A stretch of DNA of 64,000 nucleotides from assembly GCA_013076295.1 (NCBI GenBank), contig RQOL01000718.1:1612001-1676000 (forward strand), in the 5' to 3' direction. Origin of the DNA: Sanderia malayensis (taxonomy: Eukaryota; Cnidaria; Scyphozoa; Semaeostomeae; Pelagiidae). A program made the position numbers and the translations under genes. A model generated the notes under the pieces. The model made no database searches and had not been told where the DNA came from. It worked only from the letters and a program-made list of their open reading frames with translations. Shown in pieces: positions 1 through 10,036 of this stretch. How positions within the stretch are numbered: the first letter of the stretch is position 1; every line of letters starts with the position of its first letter.

Positions 1-2928
1 ACAGAATTTGATAAAGTTAAAGAAGAAGTAAGAATTAAGTCTGACAACGAATCAGAGACTGAAAAGCTGAGAAGGGAAGTAGCAAGCTTCATGGAATATA
101 AATCAGATACAGAATCGTCTTTAGCGAGCCAGAAAGGGTTGATTCATGAGTTGGAGTTGAAACTTGCCGCGAAAGAAGAAGAAATATTTTTAATGGATAA
201 CAAGTTGCATGAGATGCACAAGCAACGAGCCACAGCAGAGGGAAAACTAATGGAAGTTCAGAATGAAAATGAGAGGCAAGGAGAGAAGATTGCAGATATG
301 AAAGATAAAATAGAAAGATATGCGTTTGAAAAAGAAGAGTACTTGCAAAGCTGTAACAACGCCGAGATGGAGCATGATAGCTTAAAGGATGAGAAGGTCA
401 AAATTGAAGAAGAGAAGAGATGCATTGAAGAACAATTAAATACGTATCAACAGAAAGCAGTAGAGCTGGAAGATGCAAAAGAGAAACTGGAAGCTGAGCT
501 TGAAAAAACCCAGGATGAATTAGAAAAGGCTTCTTATGAGCTTACAGAGCTGACGCAAACAAATATATCCATGGAAAAAGATATGAATTGTTTGGAAAAG
601 CGATGTTTGGCATTGGATAAAGATTGCCAAAAATTAACAGAAGAAACGGAGATAGGACAAAAGCAAATACAACTAGCAGAAGAGGAATATAATGAATTGC
701 AGAAAGAGTTGGACGACAAACAGAAAGAATGTGATCGGTTGAAGAACCAAGAGAAGTCTGCAAGATTGGTGAAAGATGAGACTGAGGAATTGTGGAGCAA
801 TGAGCAGAGCTTGAGACAAAACGAAAGACGACAACTGGCTTCTGAGATGGAAGAGTTAAAGACAGAGATAGAGGAACTGAAGAAAATGAATGAACGAGTC
901 AATGAAGAAAAACAGGTTTGCCTTGAGAGAATTCAGGAGCTTTCTGATGCAAAAGACAGTCTTATGAAGATGTTGCAGCAAAGCAATGAAGATAGAGAGA
1001 AAGACAGGCATGGGTATTTGGATGAAATGCAAAAATGGGAACAGATGTATGATGGATTGGAAATGGAAAGAAAGGAAAGGGAAAAGGCAATGCAGGCACA
1101 GATTGATGAAGCTAAAAATGCGAAGGAGCTAAACACTGCTTCGTATGAATGTCAGCTTCTAGAAACGAATGACACAAAATACGAGCTGGAAGAAGTCAGG
1201 AAAGAAAATCAAAGCATGCACAATGAGCTAATACAATTGAAGTCACAGGTTAACAATGCGAGGAGAGCATTGGAGCAGAGTCAATTACATTGTGAAGAAC
1301 TAGAAGCGGAGTTATTCAAGTTGAGAACGCAGTTCGATTGGCTGGAAGAGGATCGAAGGGAGTGTGAAAGCAAACGACGAGTGCTTCAAGACGATTTTAA
1401 TAAATGTGTCCAGGAGCTTGACATGGCAAAGAGTAGAATGACAGAAGCAAATGTTGACGATGAACAGTGGAAGCAGACGGTAGCTAATTTACGGAAGGAG
1501 AATGAAAAGCTTCAGAGAGAAGTCAAAGAGAAAGAGGTTGCTGCCAATGAGTGGGAAGGAAAAATGGACGCGTTAAGGAGGGAGATGCACGGGAAGCTAG
1601 CAGAAAAGGAAGACGTGATGTCAGCAGCGGATGATGTAAAGAAATTGAACGAAGGGAACATCTCGTTGAAGGCACAGATAACAGAGTTGAATAAAGAAAA
1701 CATCTCGTTGAAGGCACAAGTAACAGAGTTGAATAAAGAAAACATCTCGTTGAAGGCACAGATAACAGAGTTGAACGAAGAGAACATCTCGTTGAAGGCA
1801 CAGGTAGCAGAGTTGAATAAAGATAAGCAAAGAATGCAAAACACTATTGATCAGCATCATAACCTCAAGCAGAGATTGTCGTCTGAAAGCGAGGATTCGA
1901 AGAAGCAAAGGTATGAAAAGGATCTGCTCGTGTCTCAGTTGGAGGCTGTTGCAAGAGAGCGTCGACAGTTGGATAAATCAATGGCAGAGAAGCAAGAGAT
2001 CGTGGCAAAATTGCAGTTGGAGAATGAACAACTGAAACGAAGCATTGATAAACTGCACACGTCGACGCGACAGGTCAGCGGTACACTGCACGATGAGAAG
2101 ACTGCCTTGAAGAGTGAGCTTAGTGATGTTTACATGAAGCACCAGAGAGATGTAGAGCAAATTGATCGCTTGAAGATGGAGAATCAAAAATTGACACGGG
2201 AAATTGAACAGCTTAAACGTGAACTGTTGGAAAAGAATAAAGAGCTTGAGAACATAAGAAAGGAAAAAAACGAAACAAAGAAAGAGAATCCATTCGAAGC
2301 AAAAACAAAGAAGCCATTCGAAGCAAAGAAAGATAAGCCATTTGAAGCAAAGAAAGACAAGCCATTTGATGGGAAGCAAGCACAGGTAAAGCCTGTTGCA
2401 AAAAAAGAAGTGTCCACAATTTTCTTCAAGCCAGAATTAGAGCCTGTATCGGTGGTTCTGAAGCCTGTAGAAATGACATTCTCAGAGTCGGATAAAGATG
2501 GTGAATTCACGTTGAACAAGATCTCAAATAATCCATTTTTAAGTCTAGACAAAGCTCGAAGCAGGTCCATGGATGACATGTTGGAAGAAAAACCCAAGCC
2601 GACAAATCCATTTGTGCCAACAAAGAAAAAATCGCCAACACAAAAGAGGAAAAAACTCGAGAAAGCATCGTCAACGCAGATGATTTCATCGAGGCCAGCA
2701 GATGCAACCTCGTTTTCGCTATTGAGTGATGATCTGCGAGCCTCTGTTGAGAGTTTGGATACCCTCGGTCTCAGTCTCGGTTACGCGGGGGATGATGATT
2801 CGGCGGCCTCGAAACCAAGAATACGCAAACCGACAAAAGATTACGTGAACGAGGTCGTAGCGAAGTTTGAGGATGGTTCGAATAAAGCGAAGGTTCAAAG
2901 AAAACCTCAAGTTGATTTGTATTCGTAA
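1..2928 (+). CDS. Long coiled-coil protein with NPF motifs, 3' part
   Basis: The reading frame is open from the first base of the window and ends at TAA 2926-2928, so at least 975 residues are visible and the true start lies upstream; the ATG at 91 is probably internal. Almost all of it is charged Glu/Lys/Leu heptad sequence typical of a long parallel coiled coil. At 1657-1824 a 42-bp (14-residue, two-heptad) unit is repeated four times. After about residue 755 the coiled coil stops and a basic, Ser-rich tail begins, with short repeats around KPFEAKKD and three NPF tripeptides (KENPFEA, NNPFLS, TNPFVP), the classic ligand of EH domains in endocytic proteins. No introns are seen. I cannot assign a family; cytoskeletal, centrosomal or trafficking scaffold are all possible. 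It points the same way as the coiled-coil gene at 10037, but homology between them is not established. Confidence 0.85.
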   Translation, partial: TEFDKVKEEVRIKSDNESETEKLRREVASFMEYKSDTESSLASQKGLIHELELKLAAKEEEIFLMDNKLHEMHKQRATAEGKLMEVQNENERQGEKIADMKDKIERYAFEKEEYLQSCNNAEMEHDSLKDEKVKIEEEKRCIEEQLNTYQQKAVELEDAKEKLEAELEKTQDELEKASYELTELTQTNISMEKDMNCLEKRCLALDKDCQKLTEETEIGQKQIQLAEEEYNELQKELDDKQKECDRLKNQEKSARLVKDETEELWSNEQSLRQNERRQLASEMEELKTEIEELKKMNERVNEEKQVCLERIQELSDAKDSLMKMLQQSNEDREKDRHGYLDEMQKWEQMYDGLEMERKEREKAMQAQIDEAKNAKELNTASYECQLLETNDTKYELEEVRKENQSMHNELIQLKSQVNNARRALEQSQLHCEELEAELFKLRTQFDWLEEDRRECESKRRVLQDDFNKCVQELDMAKSRMTEANVDDEQWKQTVANLRKENEKLQREVKEKEVAANEWEGKMDALRREMHGKLAEKEDVMSAADDVKKLNEGNISLKAQITELNKENISLKAQVTELNKENISLKAQITELNEENISLKAQVAELNKDKQRMQNTIDQHHNLKQRLSSESEDSKKQRYEKDLLVSQLEAVARERRQLDKSMAEKQEIVAKLQLENEQLKRSIDKLHTSTRQVSGTLHDEKTALKSELSDVYMKHQRDVEQIDRLKMENQKLTREIEQLKRELLEKNKELENIRKEKNETKKENPFEAKTKKPFEAKKDKPFEAKKDKPFDGKQAQVKPVAKKEVSTIFFKPELEPVSVVLKPVEMTFSESDKDGEFTLNKISNNPFLSLDKARSRSMDDMLEEKPKPTNPFVPTKKKSPTQKRKKLEKASSTQMISSRPADATSFSLLSDDLRASVESLDTLGLSLGYAGDDDSAASKPRIRKPTKDYVNEVVAKFEDGSNKAKVQRKPQVDLYS
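1657..1824 (+). repeat. Four tandem 42-bp coding repeats
   Basis: Four near-identical 42-bp units beginning AACATCTCGTTGAAGGCACA encode 14-residue units of the form NISLKAQ(I/V)TELN(K/E)E. Each unit is two heptads, so copy number can change without disturbing the coiled-coil register. Confidence 0.9.
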
Positions 2929-4511
2929 GTCGCAATTTTCAAGATTTATATTTCACATACATCGCAGTCTCCGCTCAAGAGCCTCGCTCAGAAGTACGTG
3001 AGGTTTGACGATAGTTGAAAGTTTTCATGACGCTAACACATATTGGAATAAAAATAATGGAAAAATAAAGGATCAGAGAAATGAGATGGTCTCAAAGGAG
3101 ACCACATCATAAAATAAACAAGAAAAATATAGTACTCACCAACATAGTGATAATAAGAGGAAACACTGAGCAATTCGAGACTCTTCAATAACTTCGACAT
3201 TATTCCATCTCCATCAAGTTCTGGTGCCTTGAAAAAAGAAACCAACTTATATCCACCACTTTCAAATTACAAATACCAACTTGAAGATTTTCTGAATTAA
3301 ATTCATTTGAACAGTTGCAAACGAACTATAAAGCGACGATTTAGGTGTAAATTTTATTATAAATATGTTAACATTGTTATTTATCCTGTTTTTGACATTT
3401 TTTATCAATTATTGTTTATTTATTGCTCACTATATTTTTATTTATTTATCCAAGTATATGTCACTCAAAGCATTGGAGATCGCATCCTTCACAGTCATAT
3501 GATTTATGGTCCTGTTTCTTGTATACATCACGCAGAAGTTTGTATTCAAACCTGCTTTATGAACATTGGCAGAAAAAATCGCAACCAACATAAGCAACGA
3601 AGTCAGGCGTTTGCTTGTATAAAAGTTGTAGAAACTTGACGTCAAATGCCTAAAATCTTTTATCATACTTTTTGGGAGAGCTAGCAGCACCCCCCCCCCC
3701 CCAAGTTCCCCGCGAAATTACGAAACTAGCCCTACAAAAATCTTGTCTGTGAGGGCAATTTAATTTAATTTCATACCAGCTATCGGCTTTTGGGGTTTTT
3801 CTCTCTTACTACATAATTACATAATATATATAAATTAAAATTATTTGAAATAAGATATTGTAAAATAATGACAACCGAATGAAACGTGGACGAAACATGT
3901 GCGAAGGATAGCAGCATGACCGGCCTACGCCCACTCTTACGATGTTTTGTTGTCCATTGTTTATGTTATAGAAACTTACCTTACATCTGCAAGATTCCAA
4001 GAGAGCTGCTATGGATATCCAAGTTGACTCCAGTGCAAATAAAATGCCTCTTCGTATACTTATAAACTTTGGAAATAAATTTTTCACCTCCGAAATTCAA
4101 ATCAAAGTTAACAATGCCGTGTTGTGTTGTGGTGGTGCGCTCATGACCCATTTATGAAAAGAAACTGGGCCGAATGTCCCTGTCCCATCTCATAGAGACT
4201 TTAAAAGTGGCAAAGATTGCATACATAATTTTAGAAATATACTACTTAAATTCATTCGCGCAGTTATTGTAATAATTAATCATTTCATAATAGCTACTCC
4301 AGATATTTTGACATGGCATAAAAAATGATCTTTGAGTGTCAAAAATGATACTTTTGAGTGTGAAAATTAGTTGAACTTGGAAACAAAGCAGTATATTTTT
4401 CATTTCATCATTTGATGTGACAGCATAAAAGAAATAAAGTCAACACAATTTTGTAAACCACATATAATGTTAATTCCCAAATTCAAAATTACAAATTTGC
4501 GAATTCACAGT
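2929..4511. other. Intergenic region with two possible minus-strand exons
   Basis: This stretch lies between the 3' ends of the coiled-coil gene and RPL19. On the minus strand two segments read like exons: 4088 to about 3977, ending in a donor GTAAGT, and 3226-3140, with a pyrimidine-rich acceptor and a GTGAGT donor. They join in phase and give sequence such as APELDGDGIMSKLLKSLELL, with a possible stop just after a third acceptor near 3030. I do not recognise the peptide and see no clear start codon, so this could be a small gene, a relic or chance. A run of about 14 C follows near 3690. Nothing else was recognised. Confidence 0.3.
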
Positions 4512-5798
4512 TTATTTAGATGCTTGTTGTTCTTCTTCCAACGCATAGGCAGCTAATATTTCACTCCTCTTTTGAGCTTGGCGTTCTTCACGACGTTGTC
4601 TGGCAGCCTTGACCTTGGAACGGCGAGCTTCAGCTTGGTCACTGAAATAAAACACACAAATTCACATAAATAAAGATAACCAGTAATTGTATCTCTTTTT
4701 TGCTCAACACAAAGTACAAACTAAGAATGTTTCAGATCACCAGGACCATAGGTTTGATGTTTAATTCAATCCAACAGTCAGATATAATCTGAAATATCAA
4801 TTTAGGCAAAAGTTGCACGCCATACAATGATTAACAACAGAGAATGGTCGGCTTATCTCTTGCCATAATGTTTAACTTTTACAACTTTCATATAAAAAAA
4901 GCCCAAAAAGGAAAAACAAATTAGCCGTTACAGGGGTTAAAAAAATTGTACAAACCTGAGAAGTTTAGCACGGGCCTTTTCTGCTTTCTTCTTGTGAATG
5001 TATTCCATCAATACTCTCTTATTTTTGAAGACATTACCCTTGACTTTCATGTACAACTCGTGATAACTATAAAAATTATGCAAACAGGTTTAAACTGAGC
5101 TTCGCCAAAGTCAAAGAGTACAAAATAAACAGAATATAAAATTGATAAATTAAATTTACTTACAGATGCTTGTCAATCTTCTTTGACTCTCTGTATTTTC
5201 GGAGAAGTCTTCTCAAAACCCTCATCCTATGCATCCAGATGACTTTTTCTGGGAAGCGAGCATTTGCAGTACCATGTCTCTTACCAAAGCCACTGTGTCT
5301 GCCCTTCCTCTTTGCTTCGAGAAGCTTTCTTGTCCTGGCTCTGCTGTGGACAACCTGGGGTTTCTTTATAATAAGACCATCCTTTATGAGCTTTCTGATG
5401 TTCTGTCTGGAGTTGGCATTTCCAATTTCATTTGTTTCATTGGGATCCAACCAGATCTTCTTCTGACCACACTTCAATACGCTTGACGCAAGCCGTTTCT
5501 GTAATCGAAGCGTACTGGAGGAAAAAGAGAAGGGAGAGCAGTGACATCTTGAAGTATGACACGACAAATTATGGCCTTTATGTCACAGGTCCTACCTTAG
5601 GCCGAAACTGGCCTATACGTGCACATTTTTGTCGATGAATTAAACAAAGTATCAACACAACAAATTTTAAATTTCCTACTTCTACACTAAGATGAAGCGT
5701 TAAGACACATAATCATCTGAATTATATTGATTAAATAGTTCATAAAATGTAAATAAATGCGAAATTGGTGGGCAAAATTACACATTAACTAACCTCAT
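4512..5798 (-). CDS. RPL19: 60S ribosomal protein L19 (eL19)
   Basis: Cytosolic large-subunit ribosomal protein. Four coding exons: 5798-5794 (ATGAG), 5514-5164, 5066-4956 and 4641-4512. All junctions have GT/AG and compatible phase, giving 198 residues against about 196 in other animals. The protein begins [18 protein letters not shown] and carries the family signatures [42 protein letters not shown] and [16 protein letters not shown], then a basic C-terminal helix ending QQASK. Splitting the start codon exon from the rest by an early intron is common in ribosomal protein genes. An AATAAA overlaps the stop codon. The start codon is 262 bp from the divergent STOML1 start, so the two probably share a promoter. 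Identification is secure. Confidence 0.97.
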
Positions 5799-6060
5799 GG
5801 CTGCTGAATCGCGAAAAGAATAAGCATGAACATTAGCCGTGGTCTGAAGAATCTCATGGTCATCAGCCAATCAGCGTTGAGAGAAATTATCTTACAGCAA
5901 CATGGCGTAAGAACTAGTACCAGTCTTTTCCCGCAGGTTTGCCCGAGGTTTGTCTGCGTGTGGAATTAGTTGTTGTTGTTGCTGTATGTTTTTGTTTCGA
6001 ATTATCCATCAAAGGAGAAACTTTGTGGTGTACAAGTGAACAAAGAACTAGTGCCGAAAA
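5799..6060. promoter_or_regulatory. Probable bidirectional promoter RPL19/STOML1
   Basis: Only 262 bp separate the divergent start codons of RPL19 (minus) and the stomatin-like gene (plus), so transcription start sites and 5' leaders of both must lie here unless far upstream exons exist. A pyrimidine stretch just upstream of the RPL19 start could be a TOP-type leader. No TATA box is evident. This is inference from spacing. Confidence 0.6.
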
Positions 6061-8010
6061 ATGTCGAAATATTCAACTCTTCCAGATCAGGGTCAAGTTA
6101 GCATTTACCTGGATGAAAATGAGCGTAAAGGTAAGATCGTGATGCTATTGCAGGTGTAAACTTAGGCTCGAATGAGCTTGCTGCCTGACAGACTGAGCGG
6201 AGCTCAATAAATAACGTGCAATGCAAGTGAAATTTTATGCACACCTGTGTCCGCATCTTCAGTAATAAATAGTTCTTAGCAAAAGGAGCAGAAATTCAAT
6301 ATCATGATGGCCGTGAATTTCATTTTATTCTAGCTGAGTTGTTGAATTTAAATTGCAGATGTTCTTGGCAAAGTTAACTACACCATCATTGAGTTGCTTA
6401 TCCTTGTGGTGATGTATCTGTTATGGGTTGTAAGTCTCCCAGTCACCTGGTGGTGTAGCTTTAAGGTAATTCCACAATACGAGAGAGCCCTCGTCTACAG
6501 GCTTGGACGATTACAAGAGGCCAAAGGACCAGGTTAGAAAATGACTGTAAAAATTGCTTCCACTTGTTACGATTTGCTTCCATGTGAAAGAAGTCTGTTT
6601 TTAAATGTATTTGATTCTATTACAGGTCTGATCTACATCATTCCTTGCATTGATAGATGGAGAAAAGTGGATATGAGAATGAGAGCATTCAATGTTCCTC
6701 CGCAAGAGGTATTCATATGATGCAATATTTCTACAATCAAAAATAGCACCCCTTTGCTTCATCTGAGCTAAATCAAATTAAATTCTTGCTTTAAATATAA
6801 AACAAGCCTTGTTTTATTTCCAACCTTTTATCTTTCATCACCAAGGTCTTTACTGTTGATGGTGGCATGTTGAAGATCGGAGCTGATGTTCAATACAGAG
6901 TGACAGACCCAATGGCGTCATTTAACGAGCTACAAGACTTGAACCACACACTGAGAGTGACGGCAGTTACCGTTTTAAACTCGGCATTGGCTGGAAAGAA
7001 GCTTTCAGAGATTGAAAATGAGAAAAATTACCTGAACGCCATCTTACAGGTATAAAGTCTTATCTGTTTGTGACTGAAGTATAAGAATAACTTTAATTAT
7101 TAGCAGTAAGGTAATTAAGTTGACAATTTTCCCTTTCAGAGCAATCTAAATAGAGCTGTCAGAGCTTGGGGTCTGGAGACAGCAAGATTTGAATTGTGAG
7201 TATAATGTTACATAAAAAATTGATTTCCTGAAAGTTTTCACAAGTATTGATGCATGTATAGCTATATATATACATCAAAAGGCCACAAGTTTATTTCTGC
7301 TTAGCAGCAGCATAAATATAGTTTGCCAATGCTGTGTCTTAGAACTTGTTGTGGTTTATTTTGAAAGCATTGATTATTTGATGTATTCATACAATACTAC
7401 TGTTGTTTTAGAACAAAGTCAACCATAGTACGAGGGGGAAAGGGTGACGATTCTCAATTTGTGGACCCCCTGGAGTCTGTGATATCTGTTTTTAAAGGTA
7501 AGTGGTGTTGTTGGCACCTTTAGCAAGCATGTGTATCACAACCCAACAATGAAATAAATCGAAACATGAAGTACTCAGATATTGCTGTGTTTTGTAGGCA
7601 TGAGTTCATCAATGGCTCCAATGTCTATGGGCCCTACAGCACTGCCAAAGCAACCAAATCCCCAGCTTCTGAAACCAGCAGAGCTATTTGCGATGCTCAC
7701 AGGGATCCTGACAGAAGAGATTGTCAAGAAAGTCAATGCAGTTTTCCAATTCAACCTTACGGGACTAGACGGAGGTAGTTGGTGTTTGGATCTACGAAAT
7801 GGAAATGGTTTTGTTGGTGTGGGAAATGCACCTTGTGAACCAGATGTCACAATCAAGATGACATCATCAGATTTTCAGGATATGTTCTATGGAAGATTAT
7901 CACCAGGTGAAGCATACATGGTGGGAAAGATCACTTTGGACGGCGATGTATATGCAACAACAAGACTAGAAGAGCTTATCAAAACAATTAGAGCACAAAC
8001 TGTGGCATGA
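6061..8010 (+). CDS. STOML1: Stomatin-like protein 1 (SPFH + SCP2)
   Basis: Membrane scaffold of the STOML1/UNC-24 type, which in other animals sits on late endosomes and modulates ion channels and cholesterol distribution. Seven exons: 6061-6130, 6359-6532, 6626-6708, 6846-7049, 7140-7195, 7412-7497 and 7598-8010; phases agree and give 361 residues (human about 398). Order: an N-terminal YSTLPD that may be a tyrosine sorting signal, a hydrophobic hairpin segment (IELLILVVMYLLWVVSLPV) near residues 32-52, the SPFH/prohibitin domain (YERALVYRLGRL, FTVDGGMLKIGADVQYRV, RAWGLETARFE) to about residue 215, then a C-terminal SCP2 sterol-carrier domain (VFQFNLTG, GGSWCLDLRNG, GEAYMVGKITLDGD) from about 250. 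The SPFH plus SCP2 pairing is diagnostic of this subfamily. AATAAA lies at 8029-8034. Confidence 0.95.
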
Positions 8011-8028
8011 TCCATGGACATATTGTTG

Positions 8029-8034
8029 AATAAA
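8029..8034 (+). terminator. Polyadenylation signal of STOML1
   Basis: AATAAA 18 bp after the STOML1 stop codon. Confidence 0.6.
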
Positions 8035-8199
8035 CTGTACATATGACAAGGTTTTAAGTACTCAACCACAATGAACAATGAACAATTCATGTTTCTCCTA
8101 CCATAATATGTTTTATTCTCAATTGAACTTTATTTATGCATATTCTGTATATAAATCATTAGCACTACTGTCAGAATATTTCAAGCAGATAGCAAATAT

Positions 8200-8668
8200 A
8201 TTCAGTTGACAAAGGAATTCACTATTTCGACTGGGCATCATCTCGAACATTTGCTTTCTCTAGCGATTTTTCATTTCCCCTCGTTTTGTATAGTTTATAG
8301 CATAGTTTTGACAAGAGTTATTTCAAACATTTGCTATCTCGAACAATTTTCAATTTCCCTTAAGAGTTCGAGATGGCAGATGTCAACTATATTCCAGCAA
8401 CCAACTAACTTCTATCATTAAGAGCTTAGCTGACCATAGTTCAAGCAACAAAGATCGCCACTGCTGGACGTGTTCAAATTTGTTCGAGATAACGAATGTC
8501 AAAACTGACCTACCGTAATGGTTTGATTAAACGCCCCCTTCGAATAGACCCCTAAAACATAAAAAATTAATAAACGCCCCGGGCGTTTAATCGAAGCATT
8601 ACGGTATACCAAAACGAAGGGAAATGGAAAATCGTTCGAGAAAGCGGGGAGTTAAGCTTTCAACTGTA
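8200..8668. mobile_element. Degenerate pogo/Tc1-like MITE
   Basis: The ends read TTCAGTTGAC... and ...CAACTGTA, imperfect inverted repeats of the TACAGTTG type flanked by TA. Interior sequence repeats CTCGAAC and TTTCCC(T/C)TCG blocks, as in MITEs of the pogo/Tigger type. A second, smaller MITE (8511-8606) is inserted inside. It is non-coding and sits between STOML1 and the 5' leader of the next gene. Confidence 0.5.
8511..8606. mobile_element. 96-bp MITE with 26-bp inverted ends
   Basis: The left end begins TACCGTAATGGTTTGATTAA and the right end is its reverse complement, matching at about 24 of 26 positions. TA forms both ends, as expected for Tc1/mariner-type target duplication. There is no coding capacity. 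Confidence 0.85.
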
Positions 8669-10036
8669 TAAATAATATATGATTATAGTATTGTATGTAG
8701 GTAGGTGGATAGACTGTATCTTCTGTATTACATTATATATGGAAGTTGCATTACATTCATTGCATTACGTTCATTGATATATTACATCGCGCAGATCATC
8801 CTCCCAGTATTAATCAGAGTCAACAGAAAAATATTTGATGAGCATCCTTAACGAGCACCTGCTTTCCGATGTATGCACATCCTATTCTACACCAGTACAG
8901 CGCGCATTGATACAAGTACATATTGACATTGGAGCCGCGACCGATAGAGCTCGGTTGAATTGCGCTTAAATGCAAGCGCGTCTCTATGAAACGGCTTTGC
9001 ATACAAGCATACATTCCCATTCGATATTTGAATAATATAAAGTTAGCACGTGGCTGGCGTTCAGTTTATTGTGTGGTTTATTATTAGAGTTTCGGTGCCG
9101 ATCTTGTAAGTGAGTAGAAATTGAGCTCAGTGTCAGTATAGTTCGAAATAGGATAGAGCATTGAATGAAATAGCGGTATCTTGCGTTGTCACGGATTTGG
9201 ATCGAAATTCAAGTGCAGAATTAATCTTTGTTTCATTGCTGCCACAAAACGTAAGTATCAATTGAATATTATTCCATTCCATTCAATAGTAATCCGAACC
9301 AAATGTAAGAATATCAAGCTTTAGTTCACAACATCTTGATATAATATAACAACTTCCATCATTCGAGAATATGACTTTTCTTGCTGTGTATAAATTATAA
9401 AGGATACAACAAAAACACCCAAATCATTTGCACCCAAAATGAATTTCCAAAAGCTGCATATTATCTCATCATTAGCGGTGTGGAATTAAACAATTTAACT
9501 TATTTTAAAAACATTTATTAACTCCAACAAGACGCTTTTCAAATAACCTGCTAGTGAACTTGTACTCCAATGAACTTGGTGAACCAAACTACCTGTCAGC
9601 ATGAAAGAACGCAAGCTCCAGCACGAATAAAATGCTAAACTTGAACTTCTAAATAAATTTCTAAACGAAAACACTCGGAAAAGGTCTCTACCGATCAGAA
9701 GAATACCAAGCCATGGTATCTGAAGTAGAACAAAACTCATTCACCCTTGAATCATCACGCAACCCATTAACTAACAGCATGAGATGCTACAATTCCAGTG
9801 GATAAAGTGGTCTGCTATTATATAAAGCTGATCAACAAAGTACGTCACACAATGAAAGGTCCATACAACTCATTGATAAACAACACTGGTGGTAAGGTGT
9901 TGCATAGTGGTAAGGTCATTGGTATAGAGTGTTGTTCTGAGAAAGGAGAGTGCTTTGACAGCAGTGGTGTTTCTATATGATCAGTAGTTGATAAATCGTA
10001 CTGTTTACTTGTAGATTATGGTAGTCATTGCGTGAT
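8669..10036 (+). promoter_or_regulatory. Upstream region and probable 5'-UTR intron of coiled-coil gene
   Basis: A strong donor (AAAAC|GTAAGT, intron from 9251) and an acceptor (CTTGTAG, ending 10014) suggest a non-coding first exon ending at 9250 and a 764-bp leader intron. The spliced leader would contain a short upstream ORF (ATG GTA GTC ATT GCG TGA) just before the main start. No other gene is recognised here. A transcript is needed to confirm this. Confidence 0.4.

Noticed and set aside
4642..4955. Search for a C/D snoRNA in RPL19 intron 3
   Set aside because: Ribosomal protein introns often host snoRNAs, but I saw no paired C box (RTGATGA) and D box (CTGA) on the transcribed strand.
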